DNA from: Alphaproteobacteria bacterium
Lineage (GTDB): Bacteria; Pseudomonadota; Alphaproteobacteria; Rhodobacterales; Rhodobacteraceae
Length of the DNA: 64,000 bases
Assembly: GCA_030427405.1 (NCBI GenBank)
Contig: JAUHXK010000002.1
Coordinates: forward strand, 186,001-250,000
Reading direction: 5' to 3'
Position 1 is the first letter of the stretch, and each line of letters begins with the position of its first letter. The translations under genes were made by a program, and so were the position numbers. Below, one piece after another: positions 27,640 through 35,944 of this stretch. The notes below the pieces were generated by a model. The model worked only from the letters and a program-made list of their open reading frames with translations. It searched no databases and was not told where the DNA came from.

Positions 27640-27693
27640 CAGCCTCCACGTGATCGGCTAGGCCGCGCGCCTCAGCAAAAGGCAAGGTGCAAG

Positions 27694-28599
27694 ATGGGAC
27701 GCAAACGCAAGGGCCGCGACATTTCCGGTTGGCTGGTGGTGGACAAGCCTGCGGGCATGACCTCGACCGCGGTGGTCAACAAGGTGCGTTGGGCTATGGA
27801 CGCCAAGAAAGCGGGCCATGCGGGTACGCTGGACCCCGAAGCAACCGGTGTTCTGGCCGTGGCTTTGGGTGAGGCGACCAAGACCGTTCCATATATCACT
27901 GACGCGTTGAAGGCGTACACTTTCACCGTACGTCTGGGCCAAGCCACCAACACCGACGACGCCGAGGGCGAAGTGATTGCGCAAAGCGATGCGCGGCCTT
28001 CGGATGACGATATCAAACAGGCGCTTGCCCCGTTTCTGGGGGATATCATGCAGGTGCCGCCCAAGTTTTCCGCCGTGAAGATCGACGGGCAACGCGCTTA
28101 TAAGCTGGCCCGCGACGGCGAGGATGTGGAGCTGTCGGCCCGGCCCCTGTGGGTCGAAGAGCTGATCCTTGTCGACCGCCCCGACGCCGACCACGTCGTA
28201 CTGGAAATGACCTGCGGCAAAGGCGGCTATGTCCGCTCGATCGCGCGCGATCTGGGCGCGGCACTGGGCTGCCACGGCCACGTAAAGGAACTGCGCCGCA
28301 TCTGGTCTGGCCCGTTCGAGGCTGAGGACGGGTTGTCCATCGAACAGATCGACGAGATGGCCAAGACCGAGGCGCTGGACGACTACCTGCATCCGCTGGA
28401 AATTGGCCTTTCTGACCTGCCCGAGTTGAAATGCACCCCCGAAGGCGCGACCCGCCTGCGTAACGGCAATCCGGGCATGGTGCTGGCCAGCGACGTTGAA
28501 TACGGGGATGAGGCCTGGGCCTCGCTCGACGGCCAGGCCGTGGCGGTGGGCGTCTACAAATCCGGTGAATTGCATCCAAGCCGGGTGTTCGTCATCTAA
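27694..28599 (+). CDS. truB: tRNA pseudouridine(55) synthase
   Basis: 301 residues with [14 protein letters not shown] at the N-terminus and the catalytic aspartate D47 in [11 protein letters not shown]. The [14 protein letters not shown] motif and a C-terminal PUA-like region follow. It makes pseudouridine 55 in the T-loop of tRNAs. It lies 54 bases after the glycosidase gene on the same strand. Confidence 0.96.
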   Translation: MGRKRKGRDISGWLVVDKPAGMTSTAVVNKVRWAMDAKKAGHAGTLDPEATGVLAVALGEATKTVPYITDALKAYTFTVRLGQATNTDDAEGEVIAQSDARPSDDDIKQALAPFLGDIMQVPPKFSAVKIDGQRAYKLARDGEDVELSARPLWVEELILVDRPDADHVVLEMTCGKGGYVRSIARDLGAALGCHGHVKELRRIWSGPFEAEDGLSIEQIDEMAKTEALDDYLHPLEIGLSDLPELKCTPEGATRLRNGNPGMVLASDVEYGDEAWASLDGQAVAVGVYKSGELHPSRVFVI

Positions 28600-28620
28600 G
28601 TGGCATGCTAGGCGAAAGGC

Positions 28621-29124
28621 ATGATCACCCGAACGCATACCAAGGGCGATGCGCCCTCGACCGCCATCTATTCCGATTGCGAGAAGTACCGCTATAGCCT
28701 GACCCGCGTGTGGGATCCGGCGGGGCGCAAGGCTCTGTTTGTGATGCTGAACCCGTCAACCGCGACCGAAGTGCAGAACGACCCCACGGTCGAGCGCTGC
28801 GAACGCCGCGCGCGGGCCTTGGGGTTCGGCGCGTTTCAGGTGACCAACATCTTTGCCTGGCGCGATACTGACCCGCGCAAGATGCGCGCCGCCGCTGATC
28901 CGGTGGGGCCTGAGAACGACGCGGCCATTCTGGATGGCGTGCAATGGGCCGATCAGGTGATCGCAGCGTGGGGGGCACATGGCACGCATCTGAACCGCGG
29001 CCCGGCGGTCGAGGCCCTGCTGCGCGACACCGGTCAACCGCTGTACCATCTGGGGCTGACAAAAGCCGGGCACCCCAAACATCCCTTGTATATCGCCTAT
29101 ACCCAGCAACCTGAATCCTGGTGA
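28621..29124 (+). CDS. DUF1643 domain-containing protein
   Basis: 167 residues. The family pattern is present: YRYSLTRVWD, LFVMLNPSTATEVQNDPTVERCERRA, LGFGAFQVTNIFAWRDTDPRKM and a C-terminal LGLTKAGHPKHPLYI. The function of DUF1643 is not established. It starts 21 bases after truB and may be co-transcribed. No signal peptide is seen. Confidence 0.85.
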   Translation: MITRTHTKGDAPSTAIYSDCEKYRYSLTRVWDPAGRKALFVMLNPSTATEVQNDPTVERCERRARALGFGAFQVTNIFAWRDTDPRKMRAAADPVGPENDAAILDGVQWADQVIAAWGAHGTHLNRGPAVEALLRDTGQPLYHLGLTKAGHPKHPLYIAYTQQPESW

Positions 29125-29218
29125 CAAAAGGTTAACCACGGACTCAAGGATCCTTTGACCAACCAATTGAACTCATGGAACAATTCCTTTGGGGCATTGC
29201 GCCCCGCGGAGAGGTGAC

Positions 29219-30271
29219 ATGTTTCTTATCGGATTGTTCAGCCTGGCGGCCGTCGGGGGCGCAGCCTACGCAATCAGCGACGTTTTCGACACGGACCCAG
29301 AGGAGGACACGGACGAAGACGTGACCGAGGACGTGAGCGAAGACGGTACCGCCCCTGAAGAAACGGCAGTTGGCGCCGACGGCCCCGACCTTTTGACCTC
29401 GGTCGAAGACAGCGAAACAGAGGCTTTTCAGGACCAGGCGCATCCCTCAACCGGGACGGTTTTGTCCAACTATGGCGGCAACCAGGTGATCGCCGGGACC
29501 GATGGGCAGGACGCGTTGACCGGTCAGGACGGGCATGACCAGATCAACGGCTATGGCGGAAACGACAGCATCTTGGGCGGCGCAGGGAACGATGTGCTCT
29601 ATGGCGGCGACGGCGCCGATTTCATGGCGGGCAATGGCGGCGACGACATTCTTCACGGCGAAGCGGGCGATGACCGGCTGGAAGGGGCCGCCGGTGCGGA
29701 TGCGCTGTATGGCCATTTCGGTCAGGATCAACTGGATGGCGGCGATGGCGCAGACAGGCTGTATGGTGGACAAGGCCAAGACCTGTTGTCGGGCGGCGCA
29801 GGCGATGACGCCCTGCATGGCGGATATGGTGATGATTGGCTGTCGGGCGGCGCGGGCCAGGATGTGATGTTTGGAGGATATGGCAACGACGTGCTGAGCG
29901 GTGACGATGGCGACGGCCAGTCCGCAGCGGATTTTCTGAATGGCGGCGCCGGGAATGACACAATTCTGGCCGATGGCGTCGACATCGTGACCGGCGGGGA
30001 CGGGCAGGACGAAATCGTATTGAACCCCGCCCCCGATGACGAAGCCGTAACCGTCATGGATTTTCAGCCCGGTCAGGACAGGTTGCTGATCTCGTGGGAG
30101 GGGCCGGAGAACCCGGGTATCCACCTGCAGCAGGATACGGAAAACGAAAGCCTGACCAATGTCGTGATCAATGGCCAGAACGTTGCGCAATTGCTTGGGG
30201 CTGGCGATATCACCCTGGCGGACATCGAACTTGTTTCCGGGGACGAACTGACGCGGTTCAACACCACCTGA
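29219..30271 (+). CDS. RTX calcium-binding repeat protein
   Basis: 350 residues from ATG 29219, with GGAGAGG upstream. A hydrophobic N-terminal segment ([19 protein letters not shown]) is followed by a very acidic linker ([18 protein letters not shown]) and about 17 glycine/aspartate nonapeptides of the type GGxGxDxLx (roughly residues 80-260), then a C-terminal beta-domain ([14 protein letters not shown]). Such repeats bind calcium and fold outside the cell. The N-terminal segment could be a signal or a membrane anchor. No type I secretion genes are nearby. A GGGGC/GCCCC hairpin lies just before the ribosome site. It sits between truB-DUF1643 and rpsO. Confidence 0.85.
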   Translation: MFLIGLFSLAAVGGAAYAISDVFDTDPEEDTDEDVTEDVSEDGTAPEETAVGADGPDLLTSVEDSETEAFQDQAHPSTGTVLSNYGGNQVIAGTDGQDALTGQDGHDQINGYGGNDSILGGAGNDVLYGGDGADFMAGNGGDDILHGEAGDDRLEGAAGADALYGHFGQDQLDGGDGADRLYGGQGQDLLSGGAGDDALHGGYGDDWLSGGAGQDVMFGGYGNDVLSGDDGDGQSAADFLNGGAGNDTILADGVDIVTGGDGQDEIVLNPAPDDEAVTVMDFQPGQDRLLISWEGPENPGIHLQQDTENESLTNVVINGQNVAQLLGAGDITLADIELVSGDELTRFNTT

Positions 30272-30417
30272 CGCCCGGTAAATACCCTTTGCCATTTGCC
30301 CAAAATGCGCTTATACGCGCCCATCCGCATCGGAATCGGTGCGGTTTTCTCCATGGGCCTGTGCTGGACGACATCCCGGCCTGCGCCATCAACTCTAACC
30401 TGTCAAAGGAGACCCCG

Positions 30418-30687
30418 ATGTCGATTACTGCCGCTGAAAAAGCACGCGTCATGAAAGAATACGGCACCAAGGACGGCGACACCGGTTCGCCAGAAGTCCA
30501 GGTTGCCATCCTGACCTCGCGCATCAACACCCTGACCGAGCACTTCAAGACCCACAAGAAAGACAACCACGGTCGTCGCGGTCTGCTGAAGATGGTCGCC
30601 CAGCGCCGTAAGCTGCTGGACTACCTGAAGGGCAAGGAAGAAGCACGCTATCAGGACCTGATCAAAAAGCTGGGCATCCGCCGCTAA
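30418..30687 (+). CDS. rpsO: 30S ribosomal protein S15
   Basis: 89 residues from ATG 30418 with AAAGGAGA upstream. The sequence ([53 protein letters not shown]) is typical of S15, which binds 16S rRNA helices 20-22. A longer open frame extends upstream but is not homologous. Transcription ends at a strong terminator 29 bases after the stop. In many bacteria pnp follows rpsO directly; here pnp is 8 kb away. Confidence 0.97.
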   Translation: MSITAAEKARVMKEYGTKDGDTGSPEVQVAILTSRINTLTEHFKTHKKDNHGRRGLLKMVAQRRKLLDYLKGKEEARYQDLIKKLGIRR

Positions 30688-30715
30688 GCGCGGAACAGGC
30701 TTTTTGCACAGTTTG

Positions 30716-30745
30716 AACGCCCGCATTCTTGCGGGCGTTTTTTTT
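30716..30745 (+). terminator. Intrinsic terminator of rpsO
   Basis: Perfect 10-bp stem AACGCCCGCA / TGCGGGCGTT with a TTCT loop, followed by T residues to 30745. A textbook rho-independent terminator. Confidence 0.92.
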
Positions 30746-31060
30746 GGTGCAACGGATTTCGCCCCCTTTGCACCGTCGATGCCAAAGCCCCAATTTCCGG
30801 CCTGCCCCGTGCGACCCACAGCAATGGCTGCCGCTCGGCGTATTCCCTTATTGATGCAGTTTCAAAAGACCTTTTGGATTATTTTGATAATCGCTGCCGC
30901 TTTTGTGATCTAGCAATAGGTTGCTTTGAACAGGCGCGGACCTGATGCTCAAAAATTAGGTCGGGCACCAGAAAAACCCGACCTGCGGGGCCTTACGTCC
31001 ACCGTGTGGTTTCCAATGCCCGGTCAAAGTCTGCAACAGTGGATCGACAGGAGAGATTTC
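30746..31060 (+). other. Long gene-free leader of the purine permease
   Basis: About 315 bases separate the rpsO terminator from the permease start. It holds a perfect 8-bp hairpin, AGGTCGGG (30958-30965) with CCCGACCT (30977-30984) around an A-rich loop. The left arm could alternatively pair with GACCT at about 30939-30943, so two exclusive folds exist. A CCAC/GTGG mini-hairpin lies further on, and the ribosome site AGGAGAG is at about 31049-31055. NCS2 purine permeases of alphaproteobacteria are known hosts of xanthine (NMT1-motif) riboswitches, so this is a candidate; I cannot match the motif by eye. A 19-codon hydrophobic frame at 30854-30913 is probably chance. Confidence 0.4.
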
Positions 31061-32527
31061 ATGACCGCATCATCCATTGGAACTCCGGAACAGCTCCGAG
31101 ATCCGAATTATTTCCCAGCCATCTATCGCGCCGTTCCCCTTGGCATCCAGCATGTACTGGCGATGTTCGTTTCCAACGTGACCCCTGCGATTATCGTTGC
31201 CGGGGCGGCCGGTTTCGGGTTTGGGTCCAACAGCCCCGATTTTCCGGAATTGCTGTACCTGATCCAGATGTCGATGCTGTTTGCGGGCATCGCGACCCTG
31301 TTGCAAACGATAACAATTGGCCCGGTCGGCGCAGCCCTGCCCATCGTTCAGGGTACGTCATTTGCCTTTATTCCGATCATGATCCCGCTGGTTGCCGGGA
31401 AAGGCGTGGATGGGCTTGCCGCCCTTTTCGGAGGGGTGGTCATCGGCGGGCTGTTTCATGCCCTGCTCGGAACCGTCATCGGCAAGATCCGCTTTGCTCT
31501 TCCGCCGCTGGTCACCGGGTTGGTTGTCACCATGATCGGGCTGGCCTTGGTGAAGGTCGGTATCGAATATGCCGCCGGTGGAGTCCCGGCCAAGGCATCG
31601 GGCGCTGAAAGCTATGGCTCGTTGTCCAGCTGGACCCCGGCCCTGATTGTTGTTTTCGTAACGCTCGGGCTCAAGTTCTTTGCGCGCGGCATGCTGTCGA
31701 TCTCGGCGGTTCTGATCGGCATTCTGGTTGGGTATTTCTATTGCATACTGGTGGGCAAACTCCCGGTCGCCGCGATTTCCGGCTCGTGGGAGCGGTCAGC
31801 CGCCTTTGCGTTGCCAATGCCGTTCAAATACGGGTTTGAATTCTCGTTCGCAGCGGTGATCGGCTTTTGCCTGATGGCGTTCGTATCCGCCGTCGAAACC
31901 GTCGGCGACGTATCGGGGATCACAAAAGGTGGCGCCGGGCGTGAAGCAACCGACAAGGAAATTCAGGGCGCGACATTTGCCGACGGGTTCGGTACCGCCC
32001 TGGCTGGCATTTTCGGCGGGTTTCCCAACACGTCCTTCAGCCAGAATGTCGGACTGATCGCTATGACCGGCGTGATGAGCCGCCATGTCGTGACCATCGG
32101 TGCGATTTTCCTGATCATCTGCGGCCTGGTGCCCAAGGTGGGCGGTATCATCCGCACCGTCCCGATCGAGGTGCTGGGCGGCGGGGTCATCGTCATGTTC
32201 GGCATGGTCGTGGCCGCCGGGGTCTCGATGCTGTCCGACGTGGTCTGGAACCGCCGGAACATGGTGATCTTCGCGGTCTCGCTTTCGATTGGGCTGGGCC
32301 TTCAGCTTGAGGTTATGAACGTCGCGCCCGGTTCGGCAAACGCTCTGCAACACCTGCCCGACACGCTGCGGATTCTGGGTGCATCCGGGATTTTGCCCGC
32401 AGCCCTGATCGCCATTCTTCTGAACCTTATTCTGCCGGAAACACTGGCGGATGAGGCAACGGAAGAGGTCTCAGGCGGCATGGCCGGGCATGGCCATGGC
32501 GAATTGGTCAAGGATGATCACGTCTAA
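31061..32527 (+). CDS. NCS2 family xanthine/purine permease
   Basis: 488 residues from ATG 31061, preceded by AGGAGAG; upstream in-frame codons lack homology. About 12-14 membrane helices. Family marks are PLGIQHVLAMFVSNVTPA in the first helix (QH motif) and the NCS2 signature SQNVGLIAMTG in the second half, with FVSAVETVGDVSGITKGGAGRE in between. NCS2 proteins take up purines or uracil with protons or sodium; the glutamate in SAVETVGD and QNVGLIAMTG favour purines (xanthine or urate). A histidine-rich C-terminus (GHGHGE) is present. No xanthine dehydrogenase gene is adjacent. Confidence 0.88.
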   Translation: MTASSIGTPEQLRDPNYFPAIYRAVPLGIQHVLAMFVSNVTPAIIVAGAAGFGFGSNSPDFPELLYLIQMSMLFAGIATLLQTITIGPVGAALPIVQGTSFAFIPIMIPLVAGKGVDGLAALFGGVVIGGLFHALLGTVIGKIRFALPPLVTGLVVTMIGLALVKVGIEYAAGGVPAKASGAESYGSLSSWTPALIVVFVTLGLKFFARGMLSISAVLIGILVGYFYCILVGKLPVAAISGSWERSAAFALPMPFKYGFEFSFAAVIGFCLMAFVSAVETVGDVSGITKGGAGREATDKEIQGATFADGFGTALAGIFGGFPNTSFSQNVGLIAMTGVMSRHVVTIGAIFLIICGLVPKVGGIIRTVPIEVLGGGVIVMFGMVVAAGVSMLSDVVWNRRNMVIFAVSLSIGLGLQLEVMNVAPGSANALQHLPDTLRILGASGILPAALIAILLNLILPETLADEATEEVSGGMAGHGHGELVKDDHV

Positions 32528-32535
32528 GGCGCAAT

Positions 32536-32578
32536 GCAAAAATGCCGAGCCTTCTGATCATCACTGGAAGGCTCGGCA
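32536..32578 (-). terminator. Terminator of the fasciclin gene, between convergent genes
   Basis: A perfect 12-bp stem TGCCGAGCCTTC (32543-32554) with GAAGGCTCGGCA (32567-32578). On the minus strand it is followed by TTTTTGC, so it terminates the leftward fasciclin transcript. On the plus strand there is no U-run but the hairpin may also serve the permease. Confidence 0.75.
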
Positions 32579-32674
32579 CTCCAATACTGATCCACCGCAT
32601 CCACCGGCCTCGTCACACGTTTGCGAAACGCGCCCCCGGACAGTCCGAGGGCGCGGCAAAGTCATAAGGTCGTG

Positions 32675-33199
32675 TCAGTGGCAAGCCGGACGTGTGCCGG
32701 GCAAAAGCACCTTGTCGATCACGTGGATGACGCCATTGTCTGCTTGAATATCCGCAATGATGACATTGGCCATTTCACCGGTTCCATCCGCAATCTTCAC
32801 ACCATCGGCTGATTTGGTGATGCACAGACGTTCCTCGGCCAGAACTGGCTTGAAGTAGTTTGAACCGCTGGGAATGCCCGCTGCGGGCAGGTTCCGGTCG
32901 TCAACGTGATACAGCAACACGTTGGTAAGCTGGCCCTTGTTCTCGGGTTCCAGCAGGGTTTCAACCGTCCCCTCGGGCAGCGCCTCGAATGCGTCATTGA
33001 CCGGCGCAAACACCGTAAATGGGCCAGGTCCGGCAAGCGTGTCAGCAAGGCCCGCAGCCGTTACCGCGGCGACCAGCGTAGAAAAGCGTTCATCGCCTGC
33101 CGCGATGTCGACGATCGTGTTTGCCGAGGATGCGGTTGCAGCCACCCCCATGCCCAGAACAAGCGCGATCTCTTTGATCGAAGCCACTTTGAAGGTCAT
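32675..33199 (-). CDS. Fasciclin (FAS1) domain secreted protein
   Basis: 174 residues with AAGGAAC upstream. A signal peptide (MTFKVASIKEIALVLGMGVAATASSA) is followed by one FAS1 domain: TIVDIAAGDERFSTLVAAV, GPFTVFAPVNDAFEALPEGTVE, LTNVLLYHVDD and the C-terminal GVIHVIDKVLLP. FAS1 domains mediate adhesion and protein contacts at the surface. The gene is divergent from an XRE-cupin regulator, and the shared 168-base promoter region is an unusual large palindrome. A regulator-target relation is inferred. Confidence 0.93.
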   Translation of the reverse strand: MTFKVASIKEIALVLGMGVAATASSANTIVDIAAGDERFSTLVAAVTAAGLADTLAGPGPFTVFAPVNDAFEALPEGTVETLLEPENKGQLTNVLLYHVDDRNLPAAGIPSGSNYFKPVLAEERLCITKSADGVKIADGTGEMANVIIADIQADNGVIHVIDKVLLPGTRPACH

Positions 33200-33218
33200 A
33201 GTGCGTTCCTTTCCATTT

Positions 33219-33356
33219 CTGTTTCATGTCGCAAGATTGCGACGATGCATTTGTCATGGTATGAAAATATTGTTCCCTCAATGAAAACTTGAGAGAAAGG
33301 AACAACATTTTCATCCTGTGAAAATGCAGGCGGGAAAATTGAGTGATGTGAAACAG
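33219..33356. repeat. Concentric imperfect palindrome between fasciclin and XRE-cupin genes
   Basis: Outer arms CTGTTTCA (33219-33226) and TGAAACAG (33349-33356) and inner arms of 16 bases (33261-33276 and 33299-33314, 15 of 16 paired: ATGAAAATATTGTTCC against GGAACAACATTTTCAT) share the same centre at 33287.5. A TGCATTT block is also mirrored (one-base shift). In between lie GTCGCAA-GA-TTGCGAC (33228-33243) and CTCAA/TTGAG at the centre. The region looks like an inverted duplication of a promoter/operator unit serving two divergent genes. Confidence 0.75.
33228..33243. promoter_or_regulatory. Perfect palindrome upstream of the fasciclin gene
   Basis: GTCGCAA-GA-TTGCGAC, seven paired bases on each arm, about 29 bases upstream of the fasciclin start. 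A similar TGTCGCAA-C-TTGCG occurs at 37561 before the LysR gene. A candidate operator; the protein that binds it is unknown. Confidence 0.5.
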
Positions 33357-33367
33357 CCGAGGGCAAA

Positions 33368-33955
33368 ATGCTATCTGAAACACTGTCACAAGGCCTCGCC
33401 AACTACCGAATCGGCCCCAAGATTCGGGCGTTGCGCACGGGCAAGTCGCTGGGCTTGACGCAGCTCGGGTCCCACACGGGGCTGTCTGCGGGAATGCTTT
33501 CAAAGATCGAAACGGGTCAGGTGGTTCCGACATTGCCGACGTTGATGCGGATTGCACTCGTATTCGGTGTCGGGCTTGAACATTTCTTCGAAGAATCTGA
33601 GGAACCTCTGCTTGAGGTCATTCGCGCAAAAACGCGCATCCGTCTGCCGAATACGACTGAAACCATGCCGAGCTTCTTTTTCGAGAGCCTGGACTTTCCC
33701 GTAAACGACCGCCCGCTTGAAGCCTATCTCGCGGAATTCCTGCCCAGGACATCCAGCACTGAGCCCCATGATCATCCAGGCGTAGAACTGATTTACGTCA
33801 TAACCGGAGAGATCGAGATCACGATCCACGACGAAACCCACAAACTGGGCGCACGGGATTCAATGTACTTTGAGTCGCAGTACCCACATTCCTACAAATG
33901 CAGCGGCGACGACAAGGCAACCGCCATCGTGGTTGCTGCAAAGGGGGATGAGTAA
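33368..33955 (+). CDS. XRE-family regulator with cupin domain
   Basis: 195 residues. The N-terminal helix-turn-helix spans about residues 15-70 (IRALRTGKSLGLTQLGSHTGLSAGMLSKIETGQVVPTLPTL) and a cupin sensor domain follows (EPHDHPGVELIYVITGEIEIT, then SMYFESQYPHSY). The cupin histidines suggest metal or small-ligand binding. Proteins of this layout usually regulate the neighbouring gene, often by reading amino acid, sulfonate or polyamine levels. It is divergent from the fasciclin gene across a large palindrome, so autoregulation and control of that gene are likely but inferred. Confidence 0.9.
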   Translation: MLSETLSQGLANYRIGPKIRALRTGKSLGLTQLGSHTGLSAGMLSKIETGQVVPTLPTLMRIALVFGVGLEHFFEESEEPLLEVIRAKTRIRLPNTTETMPSFFFESLDFPVNDRPLEAYLAEFLPRTSSTEPHDHPGVELIYVITGEIEITIHDETHKLGARDSMYFESQYPHSYKCSGDDKATAIVVAAKGDE

Positions 33956-34041
33956 CAAGTCCTGATCCGGCATGCACCGGCAGGGCTTTCCGGTCCTGTT
34001 CAACCCACTGGGCATTGGACCCCTGCACAAGGGCGTCGCGC

Positions 34042-34067
34042 GGACGCCCGTGGTCAACCGGGCGTCC
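34042..34067. terminator. Hairpin between convergent XRE-cupin and BCCT genes
   Basis: A perfect 9-bp stem GGACGCCCG / CGGGCGTCC with loop TGGTCAAC, lying between two convergent stops. No U-run follows on either strand, so it may be a weak or factor-assisted terminator. Confidence 0.45.
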
Positions 34068-34088
34068 TCGGCAACTGGCGAAATTCGC

Positions 34089-35690
34089 TCACATCTTTGC
34101 TTTTTCCGATTTCAACGCCAACCAAAGGCAGTAGCACATCATCAGAACAACCAGGGTGAACGGGATTCCAGTTGAGACGGCCGCACCCTGAAGGGCGCTG
34201 AGCCCGCCGCCCAACAGCAATGCGATGGCAACCAGACCTTCGAGCGTACACCAGAACACGCGCTGAACCACCGGCGCGTCCATCTTGCCGCCTGCGGTGA
34301 TCGTGTCGATCACCAACGAGCCGGAATCCGACGAGGTGACAAAGAAGATCACAATCAGAACCAGCGCAATCGGGGCCACGATACTGTAAAGTGGAAGTTC
34401 CTTGAGGAAACCAAAAAGCGCACCCTCGGGGGCATAGCTGTCGATCACCGTGGCGCGGACGCCTTCGGCACCGCCCGTGTTCAACATGTCGATGGCCGCG
34501 CCGCCAAAGGTTGACATCCACAGCGCGCAGACCGCCGTGGGCGCGAGCAATGCGCAGATGATGAATTCGCGCACGGTGCGGCCCTTGGAGATGCGGGCAA
34601 TGAACATGCCCACAAAGGGCGACCAGGCGATCCACCAGGCCCAGTAGAATGTCGTCCAGCCATGGAAAAAGCTGGTGTCTTCACGGCCAAAGGGGTTCGA
34701 CAGCGCCGGCAGGTGCCGGACGTAATCGGCCATCACGCTGAAATAGCGCGAAATGGCGGTGCCGATGCCTGTAACCGCGATCACGAAGACAAACAGCCCG
34801 ACCGCCATGATCATGTTGATCTCGCTCAGCCGCTTGACGCCCGCATCCATCCCCATCAGGACCGAGCCCAGCGCGATCATGGTGATGCCGATGATCAGCA
34901 GCACAACAACCGTGGGGCTGGGTTCGATGCCAAAGACTTCGTACAGCCCCGCGGCAACCTGCTGCGCCCCAAGGCCAAGCGAGGTCGTGAGGCCGAACAG
35001 CGTGGCAAACACCGCCAGCGTGTCGATGATATGACCCCACCAGCCCCAGACGCGTTCACCAAGGATCGGGTAAAAGGCCGACCGGAGGGTCAAGGGCAGG
35101 CCTAGATTGTAGGCGAAGATCGCCAGGCTCAGACCCACGGCCGCGTAGACCGCCCAGGCCTCAAGCCCCCAATGGTGAATGGTGCCGACCACGCCGGCAT
35201 ATTCGTTGCCCGGAACCGCGATATCGACACCCAGCGGACGGGCGCCGCCATCTTCGGCAAAGTTGTAATACACCGGCTCTAGCACGCCGAAAAACAGCAA
35301 CCCGATGCCGATCCCGGCGGCAAACATCATCGCGATCCAGCCGGGGTAGGAATAGTCGGGCTTGGCATCCTTGCCGCCGATCCGGACCTTGCCCACCGGC
35401 AGAACGACAAGCGCTAGGCAAAACAGGGTAATCGCATTCACCGACAGAACCAGGAACCAGTCGAACGTGCTGGTCAGCCATGGCCTGAGCCAGCCAAAAA
35501 ACGTGGCCGCGGCCTCTTGATTGGCCAGCGCGATCAACACGAACGCAAATATCAGGATGCTCGAGATCAAAAAGACCGGGTTGTGGATGTCCAGACCGAA
35601 GGGCCGGACGTTATCCTGCCCAAGCTCATATTCGGTTTCGAAATCATAGATCCGGGGATCCGGATCCAACATTTTCTTTGATTGTGCCAT
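34089..35690 (-). CDS. BCCT family transporter (betaine/choline/carnitine type)
   Basis: 533 residues from ATG 35690, with AAGGGCA upstream; the frame is open to 35783 but without a ribosome site. Twelve predicted membrane helices. The BCCT tryptophan-rich segment is clear: FFHGWTTFYWAWWIAWSPFVGMFIARISKGRTVREF. The conserved FAAGIGIGLLFFGVLEPVYY and TSSDSGSLVID regions are also present. BCCT proteins import betaine, choline, carnitine or DMSP with sodium or protons. The substrate cannot be set from sequence; a sulfatase lies upstream on the same strand, separated by 254 bases and a terminator-like hairpin. Confidence 0.92.
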   Translation of the reverse strand: MAQSKKMLDPDPRIYDFETEYELGQDNVRPFGLDIHNPVFLISSILIFAFVLIALANQEAAATFFGWLRPWLTSTFDWFLVLSVNAITLFCLALVVLPVGKVRIGGKDAKPDYSYPGWIAMMFAAGIGIGLLFFGVLEPVYYNFAEDGGARPLGVDIAVPGNEYAGVVGTIHHWGLEAWAVYAAVGLSLAIFAYNLGLPLTLRSAFYPILGERVWGWWGHIIDTLAVFATLFGLTTSLGLGAQQVAAGLYEVFGIEPSPTVVVLLIIGITMIALGSVLMGMDAGVKRLSEINMIMAVGLFVFVIAVTGIGTAISRYFSVMADYVRHLPALSNPFGREDTSFFHGWTTFYWAWWIAWSPFVGMFIARISKGRTVREFIICALLAPTAVCALWMSTFGGAAIDMLNTGGAEGVRATVIDSYAPEGALFGFLKELPLYSIVAPIALVLIVIFFVTSSDSGSLVIDTITAGGKMDAPVVQRVFWCTLEGLVAIALLLGGGLSALQGAAVSTGIPFTLVVLMMCYCLWLALKSEKAKM

Positions 35691-35881
35691 TCGACTGCCC
35701 TTCTGTTCGCCAGGTGCAAACGCCAAGGAATTCGGTCGATGGACGGGAATGAGTTTTGAACCCCCTTGGCGCGTTTCCGTCATTTCGACCGCAGGATGGA
35801 TGGTAACAGACTACACCGACACCGAAATTTCGCAAAACGCTTTCACTTGGCGCCATTTTTGTCGTGGTCGCCAACGGGAAA

Positions 35882-35901
35882 CGCCCACCAAAAGGCGGGC
35901 G
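35882..35901 (-). terminator. Weak terminator downstream of the sulfatase
   Basis: On the minus strand CGCCCGCC-TTTT-GGTGGGCG forms an eight-pair stem (one G-U), followed by TTTCCC. It sits 44 bases after the sulfatase stop and before the BCCT gene. Confidence 0.5.
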
Positions 35902-35944
35902 CTTCGTTTGGGGTCATTTCCCCGTCTTTCAACTGAACGTCAGC

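Noticed and set aside
29447..30295. Long antisense frame across the RTX repeats
   Set aside because: It arises from the repeated GGC/GAT codons read in reverse and has no homology.
30094..30417. Upstream extension of the rpsO frame
   Set aside because: It lies within the RTX gene in another frame, and S15 homology begins exactly at 30418 after AAAGGAGA.
30854..30913. 19-codon hydrophobic peptide MQFQKTFWIILIIAAAFVI in the permease leader
   Set aside because: It has no ribosome-binding site and cannot be distinguished from chance.
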